Shown: positions 40,432 to 52,976 of the stretch, in pieces
Position numbering within the stretch: position 1 is the first letter of the stretch
How the letters are laid out: each line of letters starts with the position of its first letter
The notes under the pieces: generated by a model
Database searches by the model: none
The model's input: the letters and a program-made list of their open reading frames with translations, nothing else
Told to the model about the DNA's origin: nothing
Program-made: the position numbers and the translations under genes
Origin: Chlamydoabsidia padenii
Taxonomy: Eukaryota > Mucoromycota > Mucoromycetes > Mucorales > Cunninghamellaceae
Direction of reading: 5' to 3'
Length of the DNA stretch: 64,000 nt
Assembly: GCA_025330725.1 (NCBI GenBank)
Contig: JAIWND010000028.1
Location: forward strand, 57,501-121,500

Positions 40432-42106
40432 AACTGTGTAGAATAAATACAAAGAAGGGTGTATCTAGTGATTTTATGTATTGGTATTATATGGGTTGGG
40501 TGTTGTATAAATTAAGTTGAATGAAGAAGTTGTATTTGTAAAAAAGTATAATTCAGTTGTGAAGAGATGTTTGAGGGGAAGAGACGTAAAGGAATGAAAT
40601 CGGCGGGTTTGAAGTACAAAAGTCCCGCGTTGATGATTCGCCAAATTTTATTGAAACCCCGGCTGAGCTTATCTATGCCCTTTTTTCTTTCTTTTGTGTC
40701 TTTATTTAATGATTCAAGCACTAGAGTATCCTTTGCAGTAGTGAATATGCTATTATAAACTTTGTAAAATTGAAGGTAATGTATTATATGGAAGTAGGAG
40801 AAAATTACTAAAGGTGACAACAATCAACGACATCAACTTGAAAGGAAAATGACTTTTTACTTGTAGGTAAAACAACTGTGGCGGAAGAGGAAGCTGACAA
40901 AGGCTATTGTGCTCCTTCTTATTCTTCTTGGTACTCTTTGGCAACTACTATAATAAAGATACTGACACAATACTTGTGTGTATTGTTTTAACGACATGTT
41001 ATCAGAACCTATGTTGAATTGACGCAACATGATCATCTACAACAAAATTAAGCCAGCTCTATAGAAATGTCAGTGCCTGTCCTTATCAAGATCATAGCTT
41101 ATCTCGAGCTCATTATCAGGGTAAATATTATCTTATGAACTGGCGAAAACCACTGTTTACTCATATACTTTTTTATGTTAACTAGTCAACGTGGACCGGT
41201 GTGGATTGGAATCTTTTGTTATCGTGCCTCCGATATTGGCTCTTGTGGGTATCGGGGTAGAGCACTGACCGCCATTGGGAATCACAGACAAAACTGGTCA
41301 GGACTCATTTTTTGAAACAGTGATGGCTGCTCTATAAGGTATGGTATGAACAAACGTTACATGATTCAGCAATACACTAACGTATGTTTTGGATAGTCAC
41401 TTGAGCATCTCCTCTAGGTGTGGAACAAATCGAGGTTATGGTGATCCAGGCGCACTGGGGAAGCGCGCTATTGATACAGAAAAGAAAAAATAGACGCTTT
41501 AAAGTAAGCAAAACCTGTCATCTGACTTTGATTGAATGATTAACAAATACCTTTTGATTTATAGTGATGATTTAGATCATATGCCCTGTATGCCAAACTG
41601 CGACAATTGATGGTAAGCCTGAAATTACTTGATCCGCTGAATAATGGAAATTCTTTGAAAGCTGGGTAAAACCTTGAACTGATAAATTTGGTTTTTGATT
41701 GTATTAGGTAATGGTGACAAATCATGGTGCTGGTGTACGTCTCTTTTTGCCTCTCTTTGGATGGCGAAGATAGCTATGGTTTTCCCGAACAGGTCTCAAG
41801 AATATGAAAAGGTAGGTAATTATCTGATCTTTCCCCCTTCCCCAGTATTATAAAACAAGTAGTAAAATGAACTGATTTTTAATTCTGTTTTTCTTTCTTT
41901 CTTTCGTTAGGTTGTCTGTTTTTGTCTAAGACATTGGTCCCATTCATATGGTGATTATATGTTTTTTATCACTCCGACTAAACCCTGCACGAAACCAATC
42001 GAACTTAACTCTACTTTATCACTCCCTCCTTTTACCCAATTTGAACCACCCTCTCCCTGATTTCCTTTTGGTTTGGTTTTTTTATTATTATTCTTTTTAA
42101 TATTTT
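40432..42106. other. Intergenic region between TRS120 and the RhoGEF gene
   Basis: GGCGGGTTTGAA is at 40602-40613. From 41040 to 41900 there are several intron-like GTAATT/GTAAGC and TTAG signals with short open blocks, but I could not assemble a protein or recognise a family. It may be a decayed gene. Otherwise nothing clear. Confidence 0.4.
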
Positions 42107-42972
42107 ATGTCTTCTCTGGCTTGTGCATCTTACGACATCGGTTGGTCTGAATTAACCATGGATACTCTCTTATTAAGAAGCATTTGGTCTATTAAAGTGG
42201 ACCATAGTCAACATGATCCACTTACAAACCAACCTCATGAACAACAATCTCGGGCAACAGCACAGAATGACCAACCGCTATCACTCAGCAATACTACACG
42301 ACGATCCTCTTCTGCCTTGGAAAAGTCTAACAATCGATCCACCAAATCACATGATAACCAACCATCTCCACTTTCAACAAAAACGCGGGATCATCATCAT
42401 CATACAAAACGATATAGTGCTCTACAATTCAACAGCTCTAGCAACCCATGCTTGGATCCAGCCACATTATCAACATTATTCCAGGAAATCGAATCATCAC
42501 AATCAGCACCGGTCTCACCAACAGAGAATGTATCAAGAAGGCCTTCCTTCTCATCGCGTATCATCAAGAAGACTTTTGACATGAAATCACTCCTTGTCAC
42601 CACCTTTGATCGATATCGAAAGGACAACTATAACTTGGAACGGGAACAGACAGCACTGACGATATGGCGAAACACCTTTAATTTATCTTTACAAGATATC
42701 AGTGTCTCATCACCTTATATACCACTCTCTTCAACTCATCTACCATCCTTATCAGCATCATCAAGCGCTTTATCTTCAATGTGGACACCTTCTACCGACA
42801 ATTATGATAATATGTCATCACTCGTACAAAAACAGACCAGCAAATCATCAAAATATGCTCGTTTTATCATGATGGAACTATTATCGACCGAGGAAAACTA
42901 TATGAATGATCTTTACATCATCAAGACGGTAAGACAAGAAGACTTTAAATATTATCATATTACAAACTAACC

Positions 42973-43005
<33 letters not shown>

Positions 43006-43644
43006 TCATGGATCCACTTTTGTATGCTAGCCAACAACCTCGACCTATCATCAACAATCGCGATATCCGAACCATCTTTGCCTTTATCCCTCAACTTCTT
43101 TTATTATCAGCGACTTTGGTCCAGCATTTGAAAACCGCTATAAAAAACACTAATCTTACTTCTGAACATGATGATGAAAGGCCCTGTGATCTAGTTGGTC
43201 GGATTCTTTACAATTTGGAAACCTCCTTTGATATATATGTTTACTATGCTGTTAACTTTCGGAAATCTCGAAAATGTTTGGACAGGATTGATTGTGATTC
43301 TTTATGTTATCAACTATTACAGGTAGAGATCCCCGCACATAAACATATATTGATGTAGTAACTTCATCTTTTATATATATAGGAATCATCGATAAGAAGA
43401 AAAGAAACCAAAAGAATGGATTTGAATAACTTTATGATTACACCCATCCAGCGCATCACACGTTATTGTCTCATCTTGAAAGGTAAAAGAAAAGGTGAAA
43501 CTGGGAAAACTTATTGAAACCTTTTTTTTTTTTTTTTTTTTTGTTACCATAGATCTTCAGAAGCACTCTTCCCAGTGTCTCTTATTGGATAGATCTGTTA
43601 AATGTATGACTTCATTGGCCTTTGCTATGAATGAAATCCAATAG
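42107..43644 (+). CDS. DH-only Rho guanine nucleotide exchange factor
   Basis: Four exons (42107-42928, 43002-43322, 43383-43482, 43553-43644) join to 444 residues. The N-terminal 240 residues are Ser/Thr/His-rich and disordered. A DH domain spans about 245-440: YARFIMMELLSTEENYMNDL (CR1), PLLYASQQP and TIFAFIPQLLLLSATLVQHL (CR2), then MITPIQRITRYCLILKDLQK (CR3). The TAG comes right after the DH core (MNEIQ), and AATAAATAAA follows within 25 bp. So there is no PH domain and no frame running on. DH proteins activate Rho-family GTPases. Lack of PH is unusual and may mean truncation or a divergent class. The start is the first ATG, after a CT-rich leader. Confidence 0.8.
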
Positions 43645-43797
43645 TATAGTTAGTTGTTTTTATATAAATAAATAAACACTCCGGATGTTACGTCTGCTTT
43701 ACTCTGTATTACTTTATTTGTTATGGCTGTAGAACACTTTGATGTTGTTGGAGGGGGAAATGCTAGGTACACGGAAAGTGCGCACGGAATTTTAGAA

Positions 43798-44194
43798 GAG
43801 CACTACTCACTCAATTGTTAACGGATGCTAATGATTAAAGTGGCGGTGTGGATACTATAGCATATTTCCAACATATTTTACCGCAAAAGCCAAACTCCAA
43901 GACCCTTGTGTCCGCCAGTCCAAGCTTGCAATGACTTTTTTTCTGCCATTGCAAGAAGAAAAAGTACGAAGAGGGAACCATACTTCGTTTTTAAATCCCG
44001 CCCTCCCTTGATTCCCTACTAAGATTTGGTAAGAGCACTACTCACTCAATTGTTAACGGATGCTAATGATTAAAGTGGTGATGTGAATACTATGGTACAT
44101 TTCCAACATATGTTGCCGCAAAAGGCAAGCACCAAGACCCTTATGTCAGCCTGTCCAAGCTTGCGATGACTTTTACCTGTCCTTTGCGAAGAAG
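43798..44194 (-). repeat. Tandem pair of ~160-bp repeats, 235 bp apart (family R1)
   Basis: Copies at 43798-43957 and 44033-44194 share GAGCACTACTCACTCAATTG, CGGATGCTAATGATTAAAG, TTTCCAACATAT and GTCCAAGCTTGC. Their reverse complement matches the 58.3-58.8 kb tandem pair (TTTGTTGGAAATA, CACTTT then TCATTAGCATC). The identical block at the start is conserved better than the rest. Confidence 0.8.
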
Positions 44195-45290
44195 TTTATT
44201 TTATTTTTTCTATATAGACGAAAGGAAACTTGATTTTCAAACGCCGAATACCGAAACTCCGTGCGCCGTTGTATAATGTGGTTAACGGGGGGTTGGATTT
44301 GCTTACGACCGGGGTTTGAATTGTTTTACATGGTATCACTTTGCATGAATGCAGTTGTAGTTTTGTTCCTATGATAAAATTTTGTTTTTCTTTATCTTCA
44401 ATGATAGTTATAATTTTGCTATATTCAAGACATTGTATTGCAAAAAGTAAGAAAGGGTGTTAGTCTGGTTTGCATCACTTTTTGTACGTTGGTACAGTAT
44501 AATGATTTTCAACTCCCGCATTTCAAACGCCGGTAAATTTCTTTCAATTTGCATTCCGGATCCGAGATCTCAATGCAACATCTAATTTTGGAAACCCAAC
44601 CGAGTCATAGGGGCAAAACAATTATGCGGCTACAACGATACACTACTTTAAAGGCTTGTTTCTTTTTTAATAACCCTGACGCACAGTGTTATCATCTTGT
44701 AGTTTTGTTTTTTTAGTTTGGAGAAACATTGGATGGGCTCGTCGACCCACGACCAAAGTTACACAACCACTTTTAGGGCGGGATGAACAACATATGAAAA
44801 CAAAAACACAATGCAATGGCTCCAAAAACAATGATACAAGTATCTCTGATAACTACCATGTTAGATAAATGATGTTATTTTGATTCAACGCTTTGTTTAT
44901 GCAACACATGATGATAAAGCATTGGATTGCGCTATTGTGTGGGAGTTCGGTATAATTTTGAACCCGAACTATAGAAATCAAAGAAGACAAGAGGTATTGG
45001 GATTTCTGATTGGTATGGAGAAAGTTGTCCCGGTTGTCTGCTGCCGTTGAAAAGAATTCTTTGCTTTCTCCACCTTACCACACGTGAGCGGCTACTCAAA
45101 GGAAGAAAAAAAAAATAGTTTTCTAACCCCCGCATTACGTGTGTCAGAAGGTAAAACCTTTTGACCGCTTGATCTTTTCGTAACCATGGCATATTACAAT
45201 TAAAGCGCCGCTGTAAATTTCTATCTTGTTTCGATAAAATTGGGGGGTGCAAATGAAATGGAAGAAAAGGGTATTTAATACTACCCGTTT

Positions 45291-45333
<43 letters not shown>

Positions 45334-45424
45334 TTTCTTCTTCTTTTCTCACATCACATACGCTTCTGATCTTGACCATTACCTCTTTAATAACTTTCAC
45401 ACCGCCGTATCATCTTACTCCACC
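44195..45424. other. Region upstream of AUR1
   Basis: No firm gene. Motifs seen: TTCAAACGCC at 44236, CGGGGTTTGAA at 44310, TTGCATGAAT at 44341, and a double site TTCAACTCCCGC/TTCAAACGCCG at 44508-44532. A ~38-nt T tract at about 45292-45332 precedes the AUR1 leader. A 106-codon minus-strand frame at 44932-45252 starts only at TTG and is not accepted. Confidence 0.55.
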
Positions 45425-46918
45425 ATGATGATATCCACACTCTGCCTACGGCTAAAATCGAAACACACAATCTATGATTTACAGTATGTCTTTCTTGGCA
45501 CCCTGCTGTTGGCAGATTACCTCTTGATCCAATCCCCCGGCTGGATCATCAAAACCCTGCTAGGACTCGCCTTGATCACTTCCTTCTTCCTTCCCTATAT
45601 TCGACGATTCACCAAACCGGCCTTACCCATCTTTACTTGGCTCATCACTTTTTACGCCTGCCAATTCATTCCTACTCATTATCGCCCAAGTCATATCTTT
45701 GTCAATATTTTACCTACTTTGGAACGAATCCTGTATGGGGCCAGTTTATCGGAAATCATCTCTAAACACACTCACCCTGCGCTTGACATTATGGCGTGGC
45801 TACCTTACGGCGTCATCCATTTCTCATTCCCTTTTATCTTGGCTCTCTTGCTGTTTGTCTTTGGTCCTCCTCGATCAGCACATGTTTTTGGTCAAGCTTT
45901 TGGATATATGAATATCGCGGGTGTCCTCACCCAATTGCTGTTTCCCAATGCTTCACCTTGTAAGTTTTGAAAGCGGGGTTTCGTGGTTTAAAATTTTACT
46001 CTTGGCACTTGGAGTACCTTTTTTTTTTTCCCTTTCCTTTTCCTTACCATTGTTTATTTATTTATTGTAGGGTATGAAATGACTTATGGATCAGCACCAG
46101 CCGACTACTCTATTCCTGGTGAACCTGGTGGATTAGCGCGTATTGACGATATTCTCGGTCTTGAATTATATGGGTCGACATTTGGTGGATCTCCTTTGGT
46201 ATTTGGTGCCTTCCCTTCTTTACATTCTGGATCAGCAACTATTGAAATGCTCTTTGTTACCTACTTGTGTCCCAAACTATGGCCTCTTGGAGTTGCATAT
46301 ACAATGTGGTTATGGTGGTCGACCATGTACTTGACCCACCACTATTTAATTGATCTTGTTGGTGGCTCGATTTATGCCTTTTTGACCTTTTTTATTGCTC
46401 GTCAATTCCTTCCCAAGGTGGATCCACACAAACCTAATCGACTGGCTTATTATATTGGTATTCCTCATTCTTCTGGCAGTTACAACATTAGCAACTTTAT
46501 TCGCAGTATCGAATACTCCATGTGGTTTGGTAATGGTTACAACAAAGTGGAAGCTGATCATGGGAAGGTTGATGAAGAAGAAGCACGGGTCACTTTGAAT
46601 GATACCGAAGGAATGTCATTTGATCTGGTACACGGGACAACAACCATGAATGGTCAACCTCAAGATATTTATGTATTAATGGAACCGGAAAAGCAACAAC
46701 AACGGCATTACCGTCATCGATCCAACAACAATAACGACACGAAAGACATGACACCGATTCGAATGCGATATATGGACAACGATGATCGATCTTCGGACGA
46801 TGAGGTGGTATCTTCACCTATCTTGATGTCTTCTCATACTTCACCTTCGTGCTCTGAGCCCAGTTCGCCGACAACACCTTACACTCCTGACCATCATCAC
46901 GCTTTTGGTTGGAAATGA
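45425..46918 (+). CDS. AUR1: Inositol phosphorylceramide synthase
   Basis: Two exons (45425-45959 and 46071-46918) give 460 residues. It is a polytopic Golgi membrane protein of the PAP2 superfamily that transfers phosphoinositol from phosphatidylinositol to ceramide, an essential fungal step blocked by aureobasidin A. Several N-terminal membrane segments precede the diagnostic block WYEMTYGSAPADYSIPGEPG (split by the intron), GLARIDDILGLELY, the catalytic FGAFPSLHSG and YLTHHYLIDLVGG. The catalytic His residues of the PAP2 motifs are present. The C-terminal 130 residues are acidic and Ser/Thr-rich, facing the cytosol. The second of two adjacent ATGs could equally be used. Confidence 0.95.
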
Positions 46919-47504
46919 CGATAGATATATAGTTTGTTTGACAATTCATTGTTTTATACCTCCCTTTACTACTACTACTACTACTCAACTATTGCTACTT
47001 TACATTACCTAATTCTCTATTTATTCATTGTACCTAGTTATCACACATTACTTTATTTAGTATCATGTTTGCCCTTTTTTACCTAACCACTACTCTCTAC
47101 TTCGTACACTTCTAATCTACTTCTTACACTTCTAATTGTACAACTTTGCTATTTTACCCACGCCAACTACATCTCTTCTTCCTAATAAACTATTTGTATT
47201 TCACTTTATAATAAACAATGTGTACATGTCTTTATATCTTTATGTTTGTGTGGGCCCATAACTAGATCATTCAACATGTTTTGATTTTTATGATGATAGA
47301 TAACTTTTGTAACCTTGTGATCAAAATATAGAGTTAAAGGGGTCGTTAGAGGTACCCTACAAATACAGTTTTATTTTTATTGTGCAACAGAATCATACTA
47401 TATACATGGATTACAAAAGAAGCTATATAAATACTATTATGGGGGGGATGATTATCTAAATGGGGGGGGGAGGTGTTATATTCTATGTGTACGTATGATG
47501 TGCA
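46919..47504. other. Convergent 3' flanks of AUR1 and the Nudix gene
   Basis: AT-rich DNA with a short (CTA)n run near 46970, repeated CTACTTCGTACACTTCTAAT-like segments near 47090-47130 and an AATAAA-like signal near 47212. No gene seen. Confidence 0.6.
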
Positions 47505-48097
47505 TCATTGGAAGCGACGCAGAAGCCATGATACACCCAAGACCAATGCCACCGCACGTGTCGCCATTGCCATCATCAGTCCTAGTCGCATTGATCCATA
47601 ATAAAGCTTTTCCCATTGTGCCTGTTGTTGACTAAATCATATGAAAAAGTGAGAAGATAGATCATGAATTTTTTCTTATTGTTACCTTTTCGAGAGTGAT
47701 GTCACCTTTTGTTGCCAAAACATAGATACCGCAGTAATACACTTGATCCACCATCCGATGTCCCTTCTTGAGTAACGAGGAGTAGCAGCCACCAGAGCCA
47801 AAAACGGAAGTTCGTCATGACCTGTCAATTGAATCAGATCTCTTGTCATTGCCAAAGTCAATCCCCATAAACGAAACCGTCGATCTGGTAATTGGCTGGT
47901 GGAATGGATAGGTAAATCAATGGCGGGGAATGATACAGTGCCTAGTAAAGGTTGTAAGAGTTGTCGTCGCCATCCATGAATGATCCTTGGTGTTAAGGAT
48001 TCTTCAGCATAATGGGTGTTATTGGGTATAGGTGATAGAAAGAAGTTCAATGGGATCCCTATCAAAACACAAGTAGCCATCAGATATAGCTCTTCTC

Positions 48098-48129
<32 letters not shown>

Positions 48130-48884
48130 CTTTTTTCTTGTCCATGTACTTACATTCAACAGATGCCACTTCGTCCTTTTCCAATCTCATGTTGGGGGTA
48201 ATAGGTACCACTTGTAGGAAGACTATAACAAAGCAAAAACATGACATGAGTAAACATACCCATATAACACTGATACCTCGCCCCAGCTCCCTTTTTGCAT
48301 ACCTACCAAAAGGTACCAATATCATCATCAGCTGTTTGTTAAAGGTAGAGATCAATTCGCGATCATCCAAACGGCCAAGTTGGATAAAAGCATCACTGGC
48401 CAGGTTTAATCCACTTTCTTCTTGCACTTCCCTGACCACGGTATCCAGATCGGTCTCCCCAGCTTCATTCTTGCCACCAAAGTACGCAACATGACCTGAC
48501 CATCTATTCCATACCACCAGTGAGTTAGTATGTCATTTCATTTTGTTTGACTTGTATTTTTTTTTTTTTTACCTGTCTCCAGTTCGAGTGGCCCGTTGCA
48601 TAAAAAGTAAATCAACTTGTCCATCTTCTTTCACCCAAGGCAAGTCAAAGAATTCTTCAAAGGTTTTTGGTGGTGTTGGTGGTGTAAGATCAGGGTGCCT
48701 GCTACGCCATCGAAGAATGAGTGCCACGCAAGCTCGTCTGGGTTGAGTTATTGGTGAGGGTATGTGGTGACTCGAATCCGTTTGTAGTCGTTCACTGATT
48801 CTTTTCAATGCCTCTAAATTTGAATTAGTAATGATTAGGTGACTTTTATTAGTTCTATACTTTACCTTTTGAAGAGAGTGGCAT
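47505..48884 (-). CDS. Nudix hydrolase of the CoA-diphosphatase type, with hydrophobic C-terminus
   Basis: Six exons, about 344 residues. The 19-nt first exon (48866-48884, MPLSSK) is joined to EALKRISERLQT. The Nudix box sits in GHVAYFGGKNEAGETDLDTV and VREVQEESGL, with the REUxEExGU core intact, so metal-dependent pyrophosphate hydrolysis is expected. The preceding long N-terminal part and GGK(x)E context resemble Pcd1/NUDT7/NUDT8, which cleave CoA or its derivatives in peroxisomes or mitochondria. The last exon gives a hydrophobic stretch (LGLMMAMATRAVALVLGVSW) then LLRRFQ, like a tail anchor, which is unusual for Pcd1. No PTS1 is seen. A TTCAAATCCCGA motif lies about 95 bp upstream. Substrate is inferred only. 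Confidence 0.8.
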
Positions 48885-50927
48885 TTGTCGGCACAATTAA
48901 GAATTGAAGTTGAGAAAGAAAAGGAAAATAAAAAAAATGCGATGATGGATTTGTAATGCTCCCCCCAAGAAAAATCTTTCAAATCCCGACATATAATCTT
49001 GATTCTGTATAGACTATCCCTTTAAAAGAAAGAGCACCAAGTTGATAGAATCACTTCTTGCACAGTAGGAAAGAATAGCCTCTCTCTACAAACAGAGAAC
49101 AAACAGAAAGAAAAAAGGATACATGAAGACTCCTACATCAAACTTTGGGAAAACCTTTCCCCAGTCTCCTTTTTCGATAGATGGATCTGACCAGTAGGAT
49201 TAATTCGGCTGAATTCGGCTCCGGAATTCCGGGTCAGAAATTAAAAAAACAGTTGTACCTGAAAAAAGTTATTAGTCAGTTCGTTCGACCAAAAGGTCCG
49301 AATCATCATGAATTGTCATTGGTAGGATCGCTTATGAATCATCAAAAAGTGTCGGGTCCATGGTAGAAGGACTTCCAAGAGGAGTAGAAAGAGAGAAGGA
49401 TTGATTGACAATATAGATTACACACTTTGGATGCACTTCTCAGAACCACGATCTCTCTCTCTCTCTTTTTTGGGGGATATTTTAAAGCTCCGATTATGCG
49501 AGCCTCAACTTACAGTACTGTACATTCATGCAAGCGGGAAGTCAATGAGATAAATCAAGATGATACAGTAAAGTAACGATAGCGGTACAATATATGATTT
49601 GATAAATGAAAGCAAAAAGTTCACTTTCATTAATGCTAGAGTCCTGATCCATACGCTGATCTAAATAGTTTTGGACTTGGTCCATTTTGCTCATGAAAGG
49701 AATGATGACACAAAAGCTGTTTTGTTATCGTATAATATAGTCCACTTTAACTAACCCATGTGCATCTTCCCTTCCCATATAAAAGACCCATATTAGGAAC
49801 TTCTTTCAGAAAATGTTTCATCTCCTTCGTACAACCTGACCACTATCAACTTTGCCAAGAAAAATAAGGGGGGAGCATAATGACTATGTATTGTTCTATA
49901 AGATGTAGGACTTGATCTAGTACACAAAAAAGATTATATTGTTTACAACAACAAAGAGTCCGACATCCTTTATCTAATTGTACTCCCGAATCCAAACAAA
50001 GATGGTTCGATCTACATTGCTCACATCAATACGAATCATCACATGCCCATATGAGTATATTTGATACATACATCTTGGATAAATAGGGTGTACAATTCTC
50101 TTTCAACCATCTAGTTTTTATGTGGCCGTACTGAGAGAAAATCACACGGCAAAATTTCAAACGCCGCTTTCATGCAAAAGTTAATAAGGGCGATCTGAAT
50201 GAGTGCCAAGATGGAAACCGCCCGTCATCCTATTGTAATCTGTACATCTCCATTTCATTTTTTGGAAAAAGATGTACGCATTAACAAAAATTATCAATCT
50301 TCTTTTCTCTCTTTGTTATAATAGCCTATATGACAGGTCATTGCTATCGAGCAAGCAAGATGAACGGTCATTCTGACAATTACCATACTTGGATTTCACA
50401 CTGTCAATTTAAAAGAACGATGTCATACAAGTCATAGTCCCTCAGTTACTGGTACATCTATATGTTTTCCAGTCCATCCTGTTCCGAGTTTGAAAGAAGA
50501 TGTGCAAAGAGTCAGGAATCAACCCGCTTTTAGCTGTGGCGGGATTTGAATTAAGCTGCCATGAACCCGACACCAACCGAAAAGGTGGGGATTATGCAAA
50601 AATACCCTTTGGTATAAATAACCCTTTTCACATCATTTGATATAGGAGGGGAATAAATAGCACATAAAGTCTCAAGATGATGAATGAATGACATTCATGC
50701 ACTGGTAAAGGACAACTACAAGAAGTGAATCTCGACTAATTTTGGATTCATATGCCCAAAGAACAAGATCAGGGCTACATGTGAAAAAACGGGACGATGA
50801 AATCAATGCCTGATCGGGATGTGAAATACTGGGTTGGGAGCATCCGATTATATATTCACACATTTTTTTTCCCTCTCTTTCTCGTCTTTTTTTATTCTTA
50901 CATTTCCCTCTATAAAAACAACCCATC
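48885..50927. other. Gene-poor region upstream of malate dehydrogenase
   Basis: No gene seen over 2 kb. Motifs: TTCAAATCCCGAC at 48978 (Nudix promoter), ATTCATGCAAGCGGGA at 49524, TTTCAAACGCCGC at 50155 followed by TTTCATGCAA, and GGCGGGATTTGAA at 50538, which is 378 bp upstream of the MDH start. A TATAAAA box at about 50910 is very close to the ATG. Confidence 0.55.
50538..50550 (+). promoter_or_regulatory. GGCGGGATTTGAA motif upstream of malate dehydrogenase
   Basis: Exact copy with the extra 5' G, 378 bp before the MDH ATG. Confidence 0.5.
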
Positions 50928-52092
50928 ATGGTTAAAGTTACTGTTTGTGGTGCCGCTGGCGGTATTGGCCAACCTCTCTCTTTGCTCTTGAAACAATCCG
51001 ACCTCATTACTCACTTGTCATTATATGATATCGTGAACACTCCTGGTGTCGCTGCCGACCTTAGCCATATCAATACCAAGTCCAAGGTCACCGGACATGT
51101 AGGTGCTGCTCAATTGGAAGAAGCTATCAAGGATTCTTCTGTTGGTATGTGATAAAAGGATAACTTTAGAATGACCACAGTAATGCTAATGACTTTTTTT
51201 TTTTTTTTTTTTTTGATAGTCGTCATTCCTGCTGGTGTTCCAAGAAAACCGGGTATGACTCGTGATGATCTTTTCAAGATAAATGCTGGTATTGTCCGTG
51301 ATCTTGCTGTGGCTGCTGCTAAATTCTCCCCCAAGGCGTTTATGTGTATCATCTCCAACCCTGTCAACTCCACTGTTCCAATTGTCACTGAAGTTTTCAA
51401 GCAATACAACGTCTACGATCCCAAAAGGTAAGGCAAAAAAAAAGGGAGTGGTTTAACGTTTCCGGCATGTTGGGGAAAGGGGATTCATTAATTAATCGAT
51501 CTTGTCTCTCTTTTTTTGTAGAATCTTTGGCGTCACCACTCTGGATATTGTCCGTGCCTCTACCTTTGTCTCGGAACTGATTGGAGCTGAAGCCAGTACA
51601 CTTCGTGTCCCTGTGGTAGGTGGCCATAGTGGTGTCACCATTTTACCCTTGTTAAGCCAAGTCCCGGGTACTGACAAATTGTCCAAGGAACAAATCGAAA
51701 AGGTCACTCATCGTATCCAATTCGGCGGTGATGAAGTGGTCAAGGCTAAGGATGGTGCGGGTAGTGCTACTCTCTCTATGGCTTTTGCTGGTGCTCGCTT
51801 TGCTTTGAATGTCCTCGAAGCCTCTGTCAAGGGTACCTCCAACATTGTCGAATGCACCTATGTCCATTTGGACGCTGATCAAGCCGGCGCAAAGGAAATC
51901 AAGTCTGTTATTGGTAATGATGTCGAATACTTCTCTGCTCCTGTCGAATTGGGTCCTAATGGTGTGCAAAATATCTTGCCTATTGGTGAAATCAATGCTT
52001 ATGAAAAGGAATTGTTTGCCGCTGCTGTCCCTGAATTGACTGGTAACATCTCCAAGGGCTCTGCTTTTATCACTGAAGGTGCCAAATTGTAA
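50928..52092 (+). CDS. MDH: NAD-malate dehydrogenase, probably peroxisomal
   Basis: Three exons (50928-51144, 51220-51427, 51522-52092) give 331 residues. It interconverts malate and oxaloacetate with NAD. Seen in order: the Rossmann [14 protein letters not shown], the substrate loop [12 protein letters not shown] with its Arg residues, [23 protein letters not shown] and the catalytic-His block [15 protein letters not shown]. These place it in the mitochondrial-type MDH family. The protein starts directly at [12 protein letters not shown] with no presequence and ends GAKL. AKL is an accepted type-1 peroxisomal signal, so it resembles yeast Mdh3, which reoxidises NADH made by beta-oxidation and serves the glyoxylate cycle. 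A dual cytosolic location is possible. Confidence 0.95.
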
Positions 52093-52473
52093 ATAGATCC
52101 AAGTCATATTGATGTTGTAGTTTTTTTATTTTTTATTACACCATCCTCCTGTTAAAATGATATATTATCACCTATCTTTTATTTTTAAAATGTATACAAT
52201 AAAGACTTTTTTTACATACTTCTTCATGCCATGATAGTCCAAATACCGGATTCGTAAACCATTGATGATGTTATACTAGAGGATCCCACTTCTTTATGCA
52301 ACATGATCCAATACTCCGCCCCTCCAGCATCCCAAACACACATATTTTATCACATAACCCCATTTATGATTGTTTTAAATTGTTTTTATTATAGTATATA
52401 TAAATCGAATTGTATAAAAAATAAAAAGTAGATAAAGATCCAAAAGAGTTATATAAAACAAAGACCCTAATCA
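52093..52473. other. Convergent 3' flanks of MDH and CAF1
   Basis: AT-rich spacer with ACAATAAAG near 52197 (MDH polyadenylation). Nothing else seen. Confidence 0.6.
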
Positions 52474-52915
52474 CTATGATGCATTCACCGCATTGGCATT
52501 AGTTCCGTCCGGTAATAGTTTTCCATTAGTTCCTTGTGTTGTGTTATCACCCAAAGTATTCCCGGACGATGATAAGGTTGTTGTTGTGGTCATGGTTGTT
52601 GTGGTTGTGGTAAGTGATAAGTTGCTGGTGGCATTTGTGAGTAGTTGTACGCTTGTATTTGGTCCACATCGAAGTCCGTATAGGTATCCCCTTTTTAAAA
52701 AGAAGAGGAAGAAGAGCGTATGTGAGTATACCATGTTTACAAAATGGTAGAGATGGACTTACAAGTACTTTTGATCATCGATCTTGTCTTCAAAAAACAT
52801 TTGTCGCATCTTAAAGAATGCACTACATGTTAAGAGACTATCACTTCCTGCTTGATGCTGTGGTCCAATTCGTGCTACCTATAATATAAATCATGTCAGT
52901 ATATCATTTCTGTAT

Positions 52916-52976
<61 letters not shown>

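Noticed and set aside
44932..45252. 106-codon minus-strand frame upstream of AUR1
   Set aside because: It begins only at TTG, lies in a promoter region with motif copies, and has no recognisable family.
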